The notes below the pieces were generated by a model. That model saw only the letters and a program-made list of their open reading frames with translations, was not told where the DNA came from and ran no database searches. From the NCBI GenBank assembly GCA_041477005.1, contig JBGOUJ010000042.1, positions 1-23,330 of the forward strand: DNA of 23,330 bases, given 5' to 3'. The stretch is from JBGOUJ01 sp041477005. GTDB taxonomy: Bacteria; Acidobacteriota; Terriglobia; Bryobacterales; JACQDG01. Shown piece by piece: positions 1-5,933 of the stretch. A program made the position numbers and the translations under genes. Numbering within the stretch: position 1 is the stretch's first letter; every line of letters starts with the position of its first letter.

Positions 1-1026
1 ATCGGCGTGTTCGACCGGTCGAAGCCGTTGCCCACCGGCGGCTACATCGAGCAATCGGACGGCACGAGCTGGATGGCCATGTACACGCTCAACATGCTCG
101 CCATCGCCATGGAGCTCGCCACCTCCGACCCGGCCTACGAAGACGTGGCCAGCAAGTTTTTCGAGCACTTCGTCTACATCACCCGCGCCATGAATCACCG
201 CGGGATCGACGACCAGGGCTTGTGGGACGAGGAGGACGGCTTTTATTACGACGTCCTGCGCCTGCCGGGCGGCCGGCACTGGCTAAAGGTGCGATCGATG
301 GTCGGGTTGATCCCGCTCTTCGCCGTGGAGACCCTGGACCCCGATGTGCTCGCGAACTTGCCGGGCTTCCGCCGGCGCATGGAGTGGTTCCTCAACAATT
401 ACGAAGACATCCAGAACCACATCGACGAACAAATCCTGCCGGACGGCGGCGTCCGCCGCCTGCTCTCGGTGGTGAACCTGCAGCGCTTGCCCCGAGTCCT
501 GCGTTACATGCTCGATGAGAACGAGTTCCTTTCCCCTCACGGCATCCGGGCCATTTCCCGCTATCACAAGGAGCACCCCTACCGGCTCCACAGCGGCGGC
601 CAGGAATTCAGCGTGGACTACGAGCCAGCCGAGTCCTCGACCGGCCTGTTCGGAGGCAACTCCAACTGGCGCGGACCGGTGTGGTTCCCCTTAAACTATC
701 TGCTGATCGAGTCGCTGCAGAGGTTCCACCACTTCGCCGGGGACAACCTGAAGGTGGAATGCCCGACCGGCTCCGGCCGCCTGGCGACGCTTTGGGACGT
801 GGCCGCGGAAATCTCCCGGCGGCTGAGCCACATCTTCCTGCACGACCCGGATGGCCGCCGTGCGGTCTTCAGCGGCGTCGAGAAATTTCAGAAAGATCCC
901 CACTGGCGGGACTGCATTCCGTTCTACGAATACTTCCACGGCGACACCGGGGCCGGCCTCGGCGCCAGCCATCAGACCGGCTGGACCGGCCTGGTCGCCA
1001 AGCTGCTGCAGCAAAGCGGGGAGTAG
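1..1026 (+). CDS. GH63-type glycoside hydrolase, C-terminal part (5' end outside window)
   Basis: The frame is open from the first base, so this is the 3' part of a longer gene (family members are usually about 850-900 residues; about 341 are visible). The GTG at position 7 is probably an internal Val. The sequence fits the (alpha/alpha)6 catalytic domain of glycoside hydrolase family 63 and its bacterial relatives. Recognisable blocks are GGYIEQSDGTSWMAMY near the start (its Asp is the likely general acid), GLWDEEDGFYYDV, KVRSMVGLIPLF, NWRGPVWFPLNYLLIESL, and near the end FYEYFHGDTGAG followed by ASHQTGWTGLVAKLL, where the Glu of YEYF is the likely base. Family members cleave alpha-glucosidic bonds in oligosaccharides, trehalose-like or glucosylglycerate-type substrates; the substrate cannot be read here. 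No signal peptide can be judged because the N-terminus is missing. Confidence 0.85.
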   Translation: MGVFDRSKPLPTGGYIEQSDGTSWMAMYTLNMLAIAMELATSDPAYEDVASKFFEHFVYITRAMNHRGIDDQGLWDEEDGFYYDVLRLPGGRHWLKVRSMVGLIPLFAVETLDPDVLANLPGFRRRMEWFLNNYEDIQNHIDEQILPDGGVRRLLSVVNLQRLPRVLRYMLDENEFLSPHGIRAISRYHKEHPYRLHSGGQEFSVDYEPAESSTGLFGGNSNWRGPVWFPLNYLLIESLQRFHHFAGDNLKVECPTGSGRLATLWDVAAEISRRLSHIFLHDPDGRRAVFSGVEKFQKDPHWRDCIPFYEYFHGDTGAGLGASHQTGWTGLVAKLLQQSGE

Positions 1027-1043
1027 CGCCGCCGCGCAGGACT

Positions 1044-1077
1044 ATCGTACGTAAGATTTCCGCGATATGATACGTAT
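1044..1077 (+). promoter_or_regulatory. Promoter/operator of the toxin-antitoxin pair
   Basis: Two copies of the palindrome TACGTA lie at 1048-1053 and 1071-1076, 23 bp apart, about two helical turns. The first sits in the imperfect palindrome ATCnTACGTAnGAT (1044-1057), the second in ATACGTAT (1070-1077). A -10-like TATGAT (1066-1071) ends 6 bases before the antitoxin ATG and no Shine-Dalgarno sequence is present, so the mRNA may be leaderless. Paired palindromes at an antitoxin promoter are the usual layout for autoregulation by a ribbon-helix-helix antitoxin; that role is inferred. Confidence 0.5.
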
Positions 1078-1305
1078 ATGCCGAAGCTGACCCTAAGCGT
1101 TGACGGGGGCGTCGTCGAGCGGGCGAAGCGGTACGCCGCGAAGCGCGGCACCTCCGTTTCCCGGATGGTCGAGCAGTTCTTAGACCTCGTGGCGCGCCCT
1201 CCCGAGCCGACGGAGGACACACCGGCCTTGCGGAAACTGCGCGGCCTGCTGGGCCGGGGCGGGCGCGATGACTACCGGCGGCGCCTGGTCCGGAAATATC
1301 GATGA
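1078..1305 (+). CDS. DUF6364-type ribbon-helix-helix antitoxin
   Basis: This 75-residue protein opens with MPKLTLSVDGGVVERAKRYA, then a second helix (SVSRMVEQFLDLVA), the pattern of a beta-strand followed by two helices in small ribbon-helix-helix antitoxins, specifically the DUF6364 type found next to PIN toxins. The basic tail (GRGGRDDYRRRLVRKYR) probably wraps the toxin. Its TGA overlaps the toxin ATG in an ATGA junction (1302-1305), so the two are translationally coupled. The expected role is to dimerise, bind the operator upstream of its own start and neutralise the PIN nuclease. The ATG at 1078 is the only sensible start and keeps the full beta-strand. The family name comes from pattern memory, not from a search. 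Confidence 0.8.
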   Translation: MPKLTLSVDGGVVERAKRYAAKRGTSVSRMVEQFLDLVARPPEPTEDTPALRKLRGLLGRGGRDDYRRRLVRKYR

Positions 1306-1721
1306 AGCGGATGCTGCTGGACGTTAATGTGGTCCTCGACATTCTGCTCGACCGGAAGCCCCACGCAGCGGGGGCCACGGCTGTGTGGGCGGCTATGGAG
1401 AAGGGTCTTGGCGAAGGGTATTTGGCCGCGCACGGCCTGACGACGATCCACTACTTGATCGGGCGAGACCGCGGGCGCGGGACGGCGCGCCAGGCCATGG
1501 ACGTGATCCTTTCCGTTCTGCGCGTCTCGCCGGTGGATGGAGGGGTGATTCGGACGGCGCTGGGGCTCGCCTGCCCGGATTTCGAAGATGCGGTTGCGGC
1601 CGCCGCTGCGCACGCCAGCGGCTGCGACGCGATTGTCACACGGGACGCGAGGGGATTCCGCGGCTCGCCGGTCGCGGTGATCACCCCAGAGGTGGCGCTA
1701 CCCTGGCTCGCGGCGAAGTGA
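1302..1721 (+). CDS. PIN-domain toxin (VapC-like ribonuclease)
   Basis: A single PIN domain of 139 residues, the normal size for VapC-type toxins. The first acidic residue is in MLLDVNVVLD (D7, with D13), the central helix motif is CPDFEDAVAAA (D96), and the last acidic residue is in DAIVTRD (D115), followed by GFRGSPVAVITPE, typical of the C-terminal strand. These acidic residues coordinate Mg2+ or Mn2+ for RNA cleavage in the family. All key acidic residues are present, so the toxin looks active. It overlaps the antitoxin by 4 bases and depends on its upstream promoter. The RNA target cannot be inferred. It converges with the STAS gene that ends at 1752; the 30-base gap holds no convincing terminator. 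Confidence 0.88.
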   Translation: MKRMLLDVNVVLDILLDRKPHAAGATAVWAAMEKGLGEGYLAAHGLTTIHYLIGRDRGRGTARQAMDVILSVLRVSPVDGGVIRTALGLACPDFEDAVAAAAAHASGCDAIVTRDARGFRGSPVAVITPEVALPWLAAK

Positions 1722-1751
1722 CGGCAGCGAAGCTCTGGGTAGTCACGCTTC

Positions 1752-2117
1752 TTACAGCCGCGGCCCCGGCGCGCTCAGGTTTTGGCAGGCGGCTTCAACC
1801 GTGGGAAACAGGCCGATGATGCTGTCGAGCTTGGTGATGTGGAAGAGCTTTTCCGGCAGGCCCGTCGCGCCCGCGACGCGCAACGCGCCGCCGGCTTGGG
1901 CCGCCGACGCGGAGCAGAACGTGATGATCCCGAGGCCGGTGCTGTCGATGAAGGTCACTCCCGAGAGATCGAAGACCACCTTCTTGTGGTTCTGTTCGAG
2001 CAGCTCCTTCACCAGCAGCTCGATCCGCTGGCTCTCTCGACCCAGTGTAATCTTGCCGGAGAAGGTCACCACCGTGATGTCCGGCTCCACTTCCCGGGTG
2101 TCGATTTCGAGCAGCAT
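1752..2117 (-). CDS. STAS-domain protein, anti-sigma factor antagonist-like (copy 1)
   Basis: A 121-residue single STAS domain: beta-strands ITVVTFSGKITLG, a helix rich in Leu and Glu, then VVFDLSGVTFIDSTGLG. The D58-S59-T60-G61 motif matches the phosphorylation loop of SpoIIAA/RsbV-like antagonists, with Thr instead of Ser at the usual phospho position. In the family the unphosphorylated form captures a kinase/anti-sigma partner. No HPK-type kinase, phosphatase or sigma factor is encoded in this window, so the partner must be elsewhere. It lies 30 bases downstream of a paralogous STAS gene and is the last gene of the minus-strand operon. The ATG at 2117 has no clear Shine-Dalgarno sequence but a TATTCT hexamer lies 7 bases upstream. 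Confidence 0.85.
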   Translation of the reverse strand: MLLEIDTREVEPDITVVTFSGKITLGRESQRIELLVKELLEQNHKKVVFDLSGVTFIDSTGLGIITFCSASAAQAGGALRVAGATGLPEKLFHITKLDSIIGLFPTVEAACQNLSAPGPRL

Positions 2118-2124
2118 GGCAACC

Positions 2125-2130
2125 AGAATA
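2125..2130 (-). promoter_or_regulatory. Possible -10 element for a leaderless STAS copy 1 transcript
   Basis: On the minus strand TATTCT is followed by 7 bases and then the ATG at 2117. There is no Shine-Dalgarno sequence. The geometry matches other starts in this window, but there is no -35 box and no spaced TGn extension, so this is weak. Confidence 0.25.
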
Positions 2131-2147
2131 CAGCAAAACCCCGGCGC

Positions 2148-2501
2148 TCACCAGGGACTTTCGGCCGCCGCCGCCACCGTGGGGTAGAAGGCCAAGATGG
2201 TGTCCATGCGCGTGATCTTGAAAAGCTGCTGCACGCGGGCGTTCAGGCCGGCAATGCGAAAACCGCCCTGGGCGTGCCGGACCTGAGTGAAGCAATGGGC
2301 GATGCTGCCCATGCCCGAGCTGTCCACGTAGTCCACCCCCGTCATGTCGAAGATGAACTTTTTCTGGTTCTTTCGCAGCAGGTCTTCGATCAGCGTTTCC
2401 ATCCGCCGGCTGTCCGGTCCCATCGTGATTCTTCCGGCGAACTCGACCACTGTGATGTCGGGTTCCATTTGCTTGGTGTCGATTTGCAGGGGTAACGGCA
2501 T
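2148..2501 (-). CDS. STAS-domain protein, anti-sigma factor antagonist-like (copy 2)
   Basis: A 117-residue single STAS domain, clearly paralogous to the downstream copy: both share EPDITVV, a G+ITxG strand and a long amphipathic helix. The loop here is VDYVDSSGMGS (D60-S61-S62-G63), the canonical Asp-Ser-Ser-Gly form. The start at 2501 is only 2 bases from the stop of the flavoprotein gene, so translation is probably coupled; the only Shine-Dalgarno-like bases (AGGT) lie too close to be strong. The pairing of a DSSG copy with a DSTG copy suggests duplication followed by divergence, perhaps with different kinase preference or phosphorylation rate. What they regulate is not visible from the neighbourhood. 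Confidence 0.85.
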   Translation of the reverse strand: MPLPLQIDTKQMEPDITVVEFAGRITMGPDSRRMETLIEDLLRKNQKKFIFDMTGVDYVDSSGMGSIAHCFTQVRHAQGGFRIAGLNARVQQLFKITRMDTILAFYPTVAAAAESPW

Positions 2502-2503
2502 AC

Positions 2504-3934
2504 CTATTGTTTTCTCTCCGCCCTCTTGGCTTGGGCCGCTTGCTTCATGATTTGGCCGTATGGTTCTTTGTCGAAAGGCGGGCAGCCGGTAGGAAACTGC
2601 CCCAGGGGGTGATTCTTCTGGCGCATTAGGAATGTGCAGAAAGTGAGGGTCTTACAGACCTTCCGCTCGTCCAATTCCCCGCGCTCGAGCGCCTCGCGGG
2701 CGAAACCCGGGTGGGCGAGGGAGCCGCGCCCGAGGCCGAAAAAGCGGATCTTGCCTTCCTCGATGTTTTTAGCTCCTGCGTTGATCGCGTACTTCTGCAG
2801 CCAGCTATAGCCGGTGCCCACCATCGGGAGGTCCGGAAACGCTTCCTGCAACCGGCCGGCGATGCGAAAGTGCCGGTCCACACCCAGCATGGGATGCTCC
2901 GGCGGCTCGTAGTTGCCTTCGTCCGGCTTTTCGAACGGCCGGCCCACGTGGGGATTGAAATAAGGGCTGCCGGAGGAAACGTTGATCATCGCCACGCCCC
3001 AGCTTTGCAAGCAGGAGATCACCTGCCGGACCTCGGCTAAATCCTCGCGGAGCGGGTCGAGCGGATCCACGCCGAAGCCGTAAGGATAGGGAATCTGGTA
3101 GCGGCACGGCACGCCCACGTTGGTCGCCGGGTCGCCGTAGTAGGGTACACCGTCGTAGCAGCCCAGCCGCACGCAAAGCATCAGCTTCGCGCCGAGCGCC
3201 GCGCGGATCTTGCCGATCACGTTGCGCAGCAGCCGCAACCGGTTCTCGAGCGGCCCGCCGTAGCGGCCGGGTCGCGTCTTGGCCCCCAGCAGCTCGACCA
3301 TCAGGTATCCATGGGTCACCTTGATGTCTACCGCGCGGAATCCGATCGAATAGGCGAGCCTGGCGGCTTCCACGTAATCGTCCTCGAGGCGCTCGAGATC
3401 CTCATCGGTGAGGAGCGGACAGTCGGCGGGGACGCCGGTCTTGGCGTCCACGTAAGGATTGTGGGAGACGACGATTTTGCAGGGGAAGCTGTGACGGCCT
3501 GAATGGGTGAGCTGCAACACCTCCAGCAGATCGTCGGCCGTGCCGTAGATCTCCCGATGCACCCGGCGCGTATCCTCGAGCATACACGCCAGCTCCGCAG
3601 TCGTGCCCGGATGGATCCACAACTGACGGCTGTTGGCCCGGCCGTCCTGCCGCACCGCCGTAGCCTCAAACCACAGCAGCTTGGCCCCGCTTTGCGCGTA
3701 GCGGTCGTAGCGCCGGAGCGTCAGCTCGCCGGGCCGGCCGTCGAGCTCCCCGTCGCATCCCTCCATCGGGTGGATGGCGATGGAGTTGCCCACGCGGAAC
3801 CCGCCTACCTCGACCGGTCGCGCCAGCGTCGAGCGGACCCGCGCCGGGTCGGGCTCGAAGCGCACCGAGGACGCGCCCAGCCGCTCCGCGTCGGCGACGA
3901 TTTCCTCCTGGCTCTGGTAGGTGAAGTGCCTCAC
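2504..3934 (-). CDS. NADH:flavin oxidoreductase, old yellow enzyme / 2,4-dienoyl-CoA reductase-like
   Basis: A 476-residue protein with an FMN-binding TIM barrel. Signature stretches are QLTHSGRHS (H144 in the usual catalytic/FMN region) and THGYLMVELLGAKTRPGRYGG leading into LENR (208-232), then the C-terminal phosphate-binding region VGTGYSWLQ and FFGLGRGSLAHPGF. It starts with GTG at 3934, overlapping the transporter stop (GTGA), with GAGGA a few bases upstream, so coupling is likely. Near the C-terminus three cysteines remain, C427, C433 and C451, in a stretch where related proteins tend to have a CxxCxxC plus one more Cys; here the middle position is Leu430. A fused FAD/NAD(P) domain, as in long 2,4-dienoyl-CoA reductases, is absent. 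The substrate is unknown; co-transcription with a carrier suggests it reduces an imported unsaturated compound. Confidence 0.85.
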   Translation of the reverse strand: MRHFTYQSQEEIVADAERLGASSVRFEPDPARVRSTLARPVEVGGFRVGNSIAIHPMEGCDGELDGRPGELTLRRYDRYAQSGAKLLWFEATAVRQDGRANSRQLWIHPGTTAELACMLEDTRRVHREIYGTADDLLEVLQLTHSGRHSFPCKIVVSHNPYVDAKTGVPADCPLLTDEDLERLEDDYVEAARLAYSIGFRAVDIKVTHGYLMVELLGAKTRPGRYGGPLENRLRLLRNVIGKIRAALGAKLMLCVRLGCYDGVPYYGDPATNVGVPCRYQIPYPYGFGVDPLDPLREDLAEVRQVISCLQSWGVAMINVSSGSPYFNPHVGRPFEKPDEGNYEPPEHPMLGVDRHFRIAGRLQEAFPDLPMVGTGYSWLQKYAINAGAKNIEEGKIRFFGLGRGSLAHPGFAREALERGELDERKVCKTLTFCTFLMRQKNHPLGQFPTGCPPFDKEPYGQIMKQAAQAKRAERKQ

Positions 3935-5241
3935 GCTTCCTCAGGCAGCGGCTTGCCTCGGGTCTCCGGGGCGAAGGGCATCGTGAACACGCCCACCAGG
4001 TAAATCGACGCCAGCACGATAGCCGCCGCGCGGAACGGGCTCGCAAACCCCGCGTTCGCGAACACCACCGTGAGCCCTCCCAGCGTGAAAGGCCCCAGCG
4101 CCGCCACGATCCTACCTACGTTATAGCAAAAACCGACGCCCGTGCTGCGCAGGCGCGTGGGGTACAGCTCCGGGAAGTATATGGAATACCCGCCGAAGAC
4201 CGACAAATTGCAGAAACCCAGGATCGGGATCATCCACAGGACGTCGTGCGGCTTCCGCAGCCAGCCGAACGTCATCACGGTAGCGGCCAGGCCGATCAGG
4301 AACGCGATCACGAACGCCTTCCGTCGCCCGATCCGCGCCGTCGCCACGGTGAACGCATAGATCCCAAAGAAGGCGCCGACGTCCTGCAGCAGTGTCCCCA
4401 TGCTGACGTACCAGTTCTTGGTTTCGAGCGAGGCGCCACTCAGGGCTTCCCGGATCAGCTCCGGCGTCCAGAAGCCGATGCCCCACAAGCCGATCACGCC
4501 GGAGATCGCCAGGAGCAAGCCGATGATGGTGTTCTTCCGCCAGCGCGGCTCGCGGAACAGATCACCCACCGAGCCCATTTTCTGTTCTCCGGCCTGGGCC
4601 AGGTCCCGCGCTTTCTGCCAGGCCTCCGGCTCCTTCATTTTCCGGAAGACCGCCACCACCAGCAGGGCTGGCGCAACTCCGACCAGGAACATCCACCGCC
4701 ATCCGAGGGGCAATACGACGAAGCTGATCGCCGAGCCGATGATGTTGCCCACGGCGGAAAGCGTCTGCAGGATGCCCAGGGCGTGAGGCCGGGCGCGGTC
4801 GGGCATCACTTCGGCGACGAGCGTCACGCCGGCCGCAAACTCGCCCCCCACGCCCAAGCCGGTCAGGAAGCGATACAACATGAAGTCCCACCACGTGCGG
4901 GAGAGGGCGGAAAGGCCGGTGAACAGCGAATAGAACAGGATGGTCAGCATCATGGTTCGGGCGCGCCCCCAGCGATCGCCCATGATGCCGAAGTAAAGTC
5001 CGCCGACCGCCCATCCGGCCATGAAGACCGCCGTGGCCAGGCCGCTATACCAGGTGATGTCGGCCGGGGAGGTCCCGGCCGGCAACAGCGCATGCATGGC
5101 GGGACCGCGCGACAGAACGAAGATGCGCTGGTCCATCGTGTCGAACAGCCAGCCCAGCGAGGCGATGATCAGGACCCACCAATGGTGACCGGTCAGGTCT
5201 TTGTGCCAGGGGATGGCGCGAGACGGGTTGTTTTCCCTCAA
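3931..5241 (-). CDS. MFS transporter, organic-acid/sugar-acid:H+ symporter type
   Basis: A 436-residue major facilitator protein with about 12 hydrophobic segments. TM1 carries the acidic pattern WLFDTMDQRIFV (D34, D37), the loop 2-3 motif is GDRWGRARTMM (88-98), TM4-5 has YRFLTGLGVGGEFAAG, and the second half has RIGRRKAF and FPELYPTRLRSTGVG, with a terminal PETRGKPL. This arrangement is that of the metabolite:H+ symporter group (AAHS/SHS-like carriers for aromatic acids, sialic acid, lactate and similar). The start is TTG at 5241, chosen because a GAGGAGG site lies 9 bases upstream; the next Met would remove TM1. It is the first gene of the operon with the flavoprotein and the two STAS genes. 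The transported compound is not identifiable. Confidence 0.88.
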   Translation of the reverse strand: MRENNPSRAIPWHKDLTGHHWWVLIIASLGWLFDTMDQRIFVLSRGPAMHALLPAGTSPADITWYSGLATAVFMAGWAVGGLYFGIMGDRWGRARTMMLTILFYSLFTGLSALSRTWWDFMLYRFLTGLGVGGEFAAGVTLVAEVMPDRARPHALGILQTLSAVGNIIGSAISFVVLPLGWRWMFLVGVAPALLVVAVFRKMKEPEAWQKARDLAQAGEQKMGSVGDLFREPRWRKNTIIGLLLAISGVIGLWGIGFWTPELIREALSGASLETKNWYVSMGTLLQDVGAFFGIYAFTVATARIGRRKAFVIAFLIGLAATVMTFGWLRKPHDVLWMIPILGFCNLSVFGGYSIYFPELYPTRLRSTGVGFCYNVGRIVAALGPFTLGGLTVVFANAGFASPFRAAAIVLASIYLVGVFTMPFAPETRGKPLPEEA

Positions 5242-5250
5242 CCTGCCGGA

Positions 5251-5257
5251 CCTCCTC
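5251..5257 (-). promoter_or_regulatory. Ribosome binding site that sets the TTG start of the MFS gene
   Basis: GAGGAGG on the minus strand, 9 bases before TTG at 5241. It is the strongest Shine-Dalgarno sequence near this N-terminus and supports the unusual start codon. Confidence 0.6.
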
Positions 5258-5290
5258 GCAGCGGGCGGGGAAGTCCGGGACCGGATGGAC

Positions 5291-5653
5291 TCACTGCCGT
5301 TTGGCGGTGAACTGGTTCTTCCACTCGCCGTCGTCCCGCTGCATTTCGAAGTGGATCTCGTTGCCGGCGACCTTCCCGGTGTAGAGGATCTTCACCGGGT
5401 CTCCGTTCACGTTGATGGTCACCGAGAAGGAGATGGTATCACCTTTGATCCTGCCTTCGGCGATGGGGCTTTCGCCTTGTTCGCGGGTCATGGCGCCGGT
5501 CAGTTTGTCGCCGTCGGCCTTGAAGTCGAAAGCGAACGTCCGTGTTACGCCGTCGCCGCCCACGGCCTCGCCCTTCCATTTCCCGCCGGGGTCGGCGGCC
5601 AAGCCGGCTCTGGCGCCTAGCAAAAGCATCGCCGCCAGAATCAAAGATCGCAT
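5291..5653 (-). CDS. Small secreted beta-rich protein of unknown function
   Basis: A 120-residue protein starting at the Met of MRSLILAAMLLLGARAGLAA, a clear Sec signal peptide with probable cleavage after GLAA. The frame extends 20 codons further upstream, but that part would bury the signal and I left it out; a TATAAG hexamer 6 bases before the ATG also supports this start. The mature part alternates strands: GKWKGEAVGG, TRTFAFDFKADGDKLTGAM, EGRIKGDTISFSVTI, KILYTGKVAGNEIHFEMQR. The pattern of a weighed solute-free state (KADGDKLTG) and GDTISF recurs in small acidobacterial secreted proteins and in C-terminal extensions of their hydrolases, and suggests a small beta-barrel. I recognise no catalytic motif and assign no function. 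It lies 49 bases upstream of the MFS gene on the same strand, so it could be co-transcribed with it. Confidence 0.75.
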   Translation of the reverse strand: MRSLILAAMLLLGARAGLAADPGGKWKGEAVGGDGVTRTFAFDFKADGDKLTGAMTREQGESPIAEGRIKGDTISFSVTINVNGDPVKILYTGKVAGNEIHFEMQRDDGEWKNQFTAKRQ

Positions 5654-5659
5654 AGACGC

Positions 5660-5668
5660 CTTATACCA
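5660..5668 (-). promoter_or_regulatory. Extended -10 promoter, leaderless-type, for the small secreted protein
   Basis: Minus-strand TGGTATAAG (TGn extension plus TATAAG) ends 6 bases before the ATG at 5653. No Shine-Dalgarno sequence is present, so transcription probably starts at or next to the start codon. Confidence 0.45.
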
Positions 5669-5721
5669 CAACCGCGCTGCAGGAGGCCTGAGATCGTCGA
5701 TTCGACCGGGCACTGATTTTG

Positions 5722-5769
5722 GGGAGGCGCAGCCTTCGATTTGACGCGAATCAAAATACTGCGCCTCCC
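5722..5769. repeat. Long perfect inverted repeat in a divergent intergenic region
   Basis: GGGAGGCGCAG (5722-5732) pairs perfectly with CTGCGCCTCCC (5759-5769). Inside, TTTGA (5740-5744) can pair with TCAAA (5751-5755), extending the fold. It lies between the divergent genes starting at 5653 and 5934, where no terminator is needed. It could be a regulatory hairpin in the peptidase 5' leader, an operator or a remnant of a small repeat element. There is no U-tract on either side. Confidence 0.55.
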
Positions 5770-5933
5770 AGGCACAGATTCTTGTAAATCTCCCTCCCGG
5801 AGCCGATAAGAGTCAGGTTAGGGCTGAATATGAGTCCTTCTCGAATCGGCGGTCGCAAAGAGTGCAAATCGACAGGTCCAGCGTGACGCCAGAAGCGCAG
5901 TCCATTCCACCTTGCCGGGAGGTTCCCATTCCT

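Noticed and set aside
1722..1751. Terminator between the convergent PIN toxin and STAS genes
   Set aside because: Only a 5-base pairing (GAAGC with GCTTC) with a 13-base loop is visible and there is no T-run.
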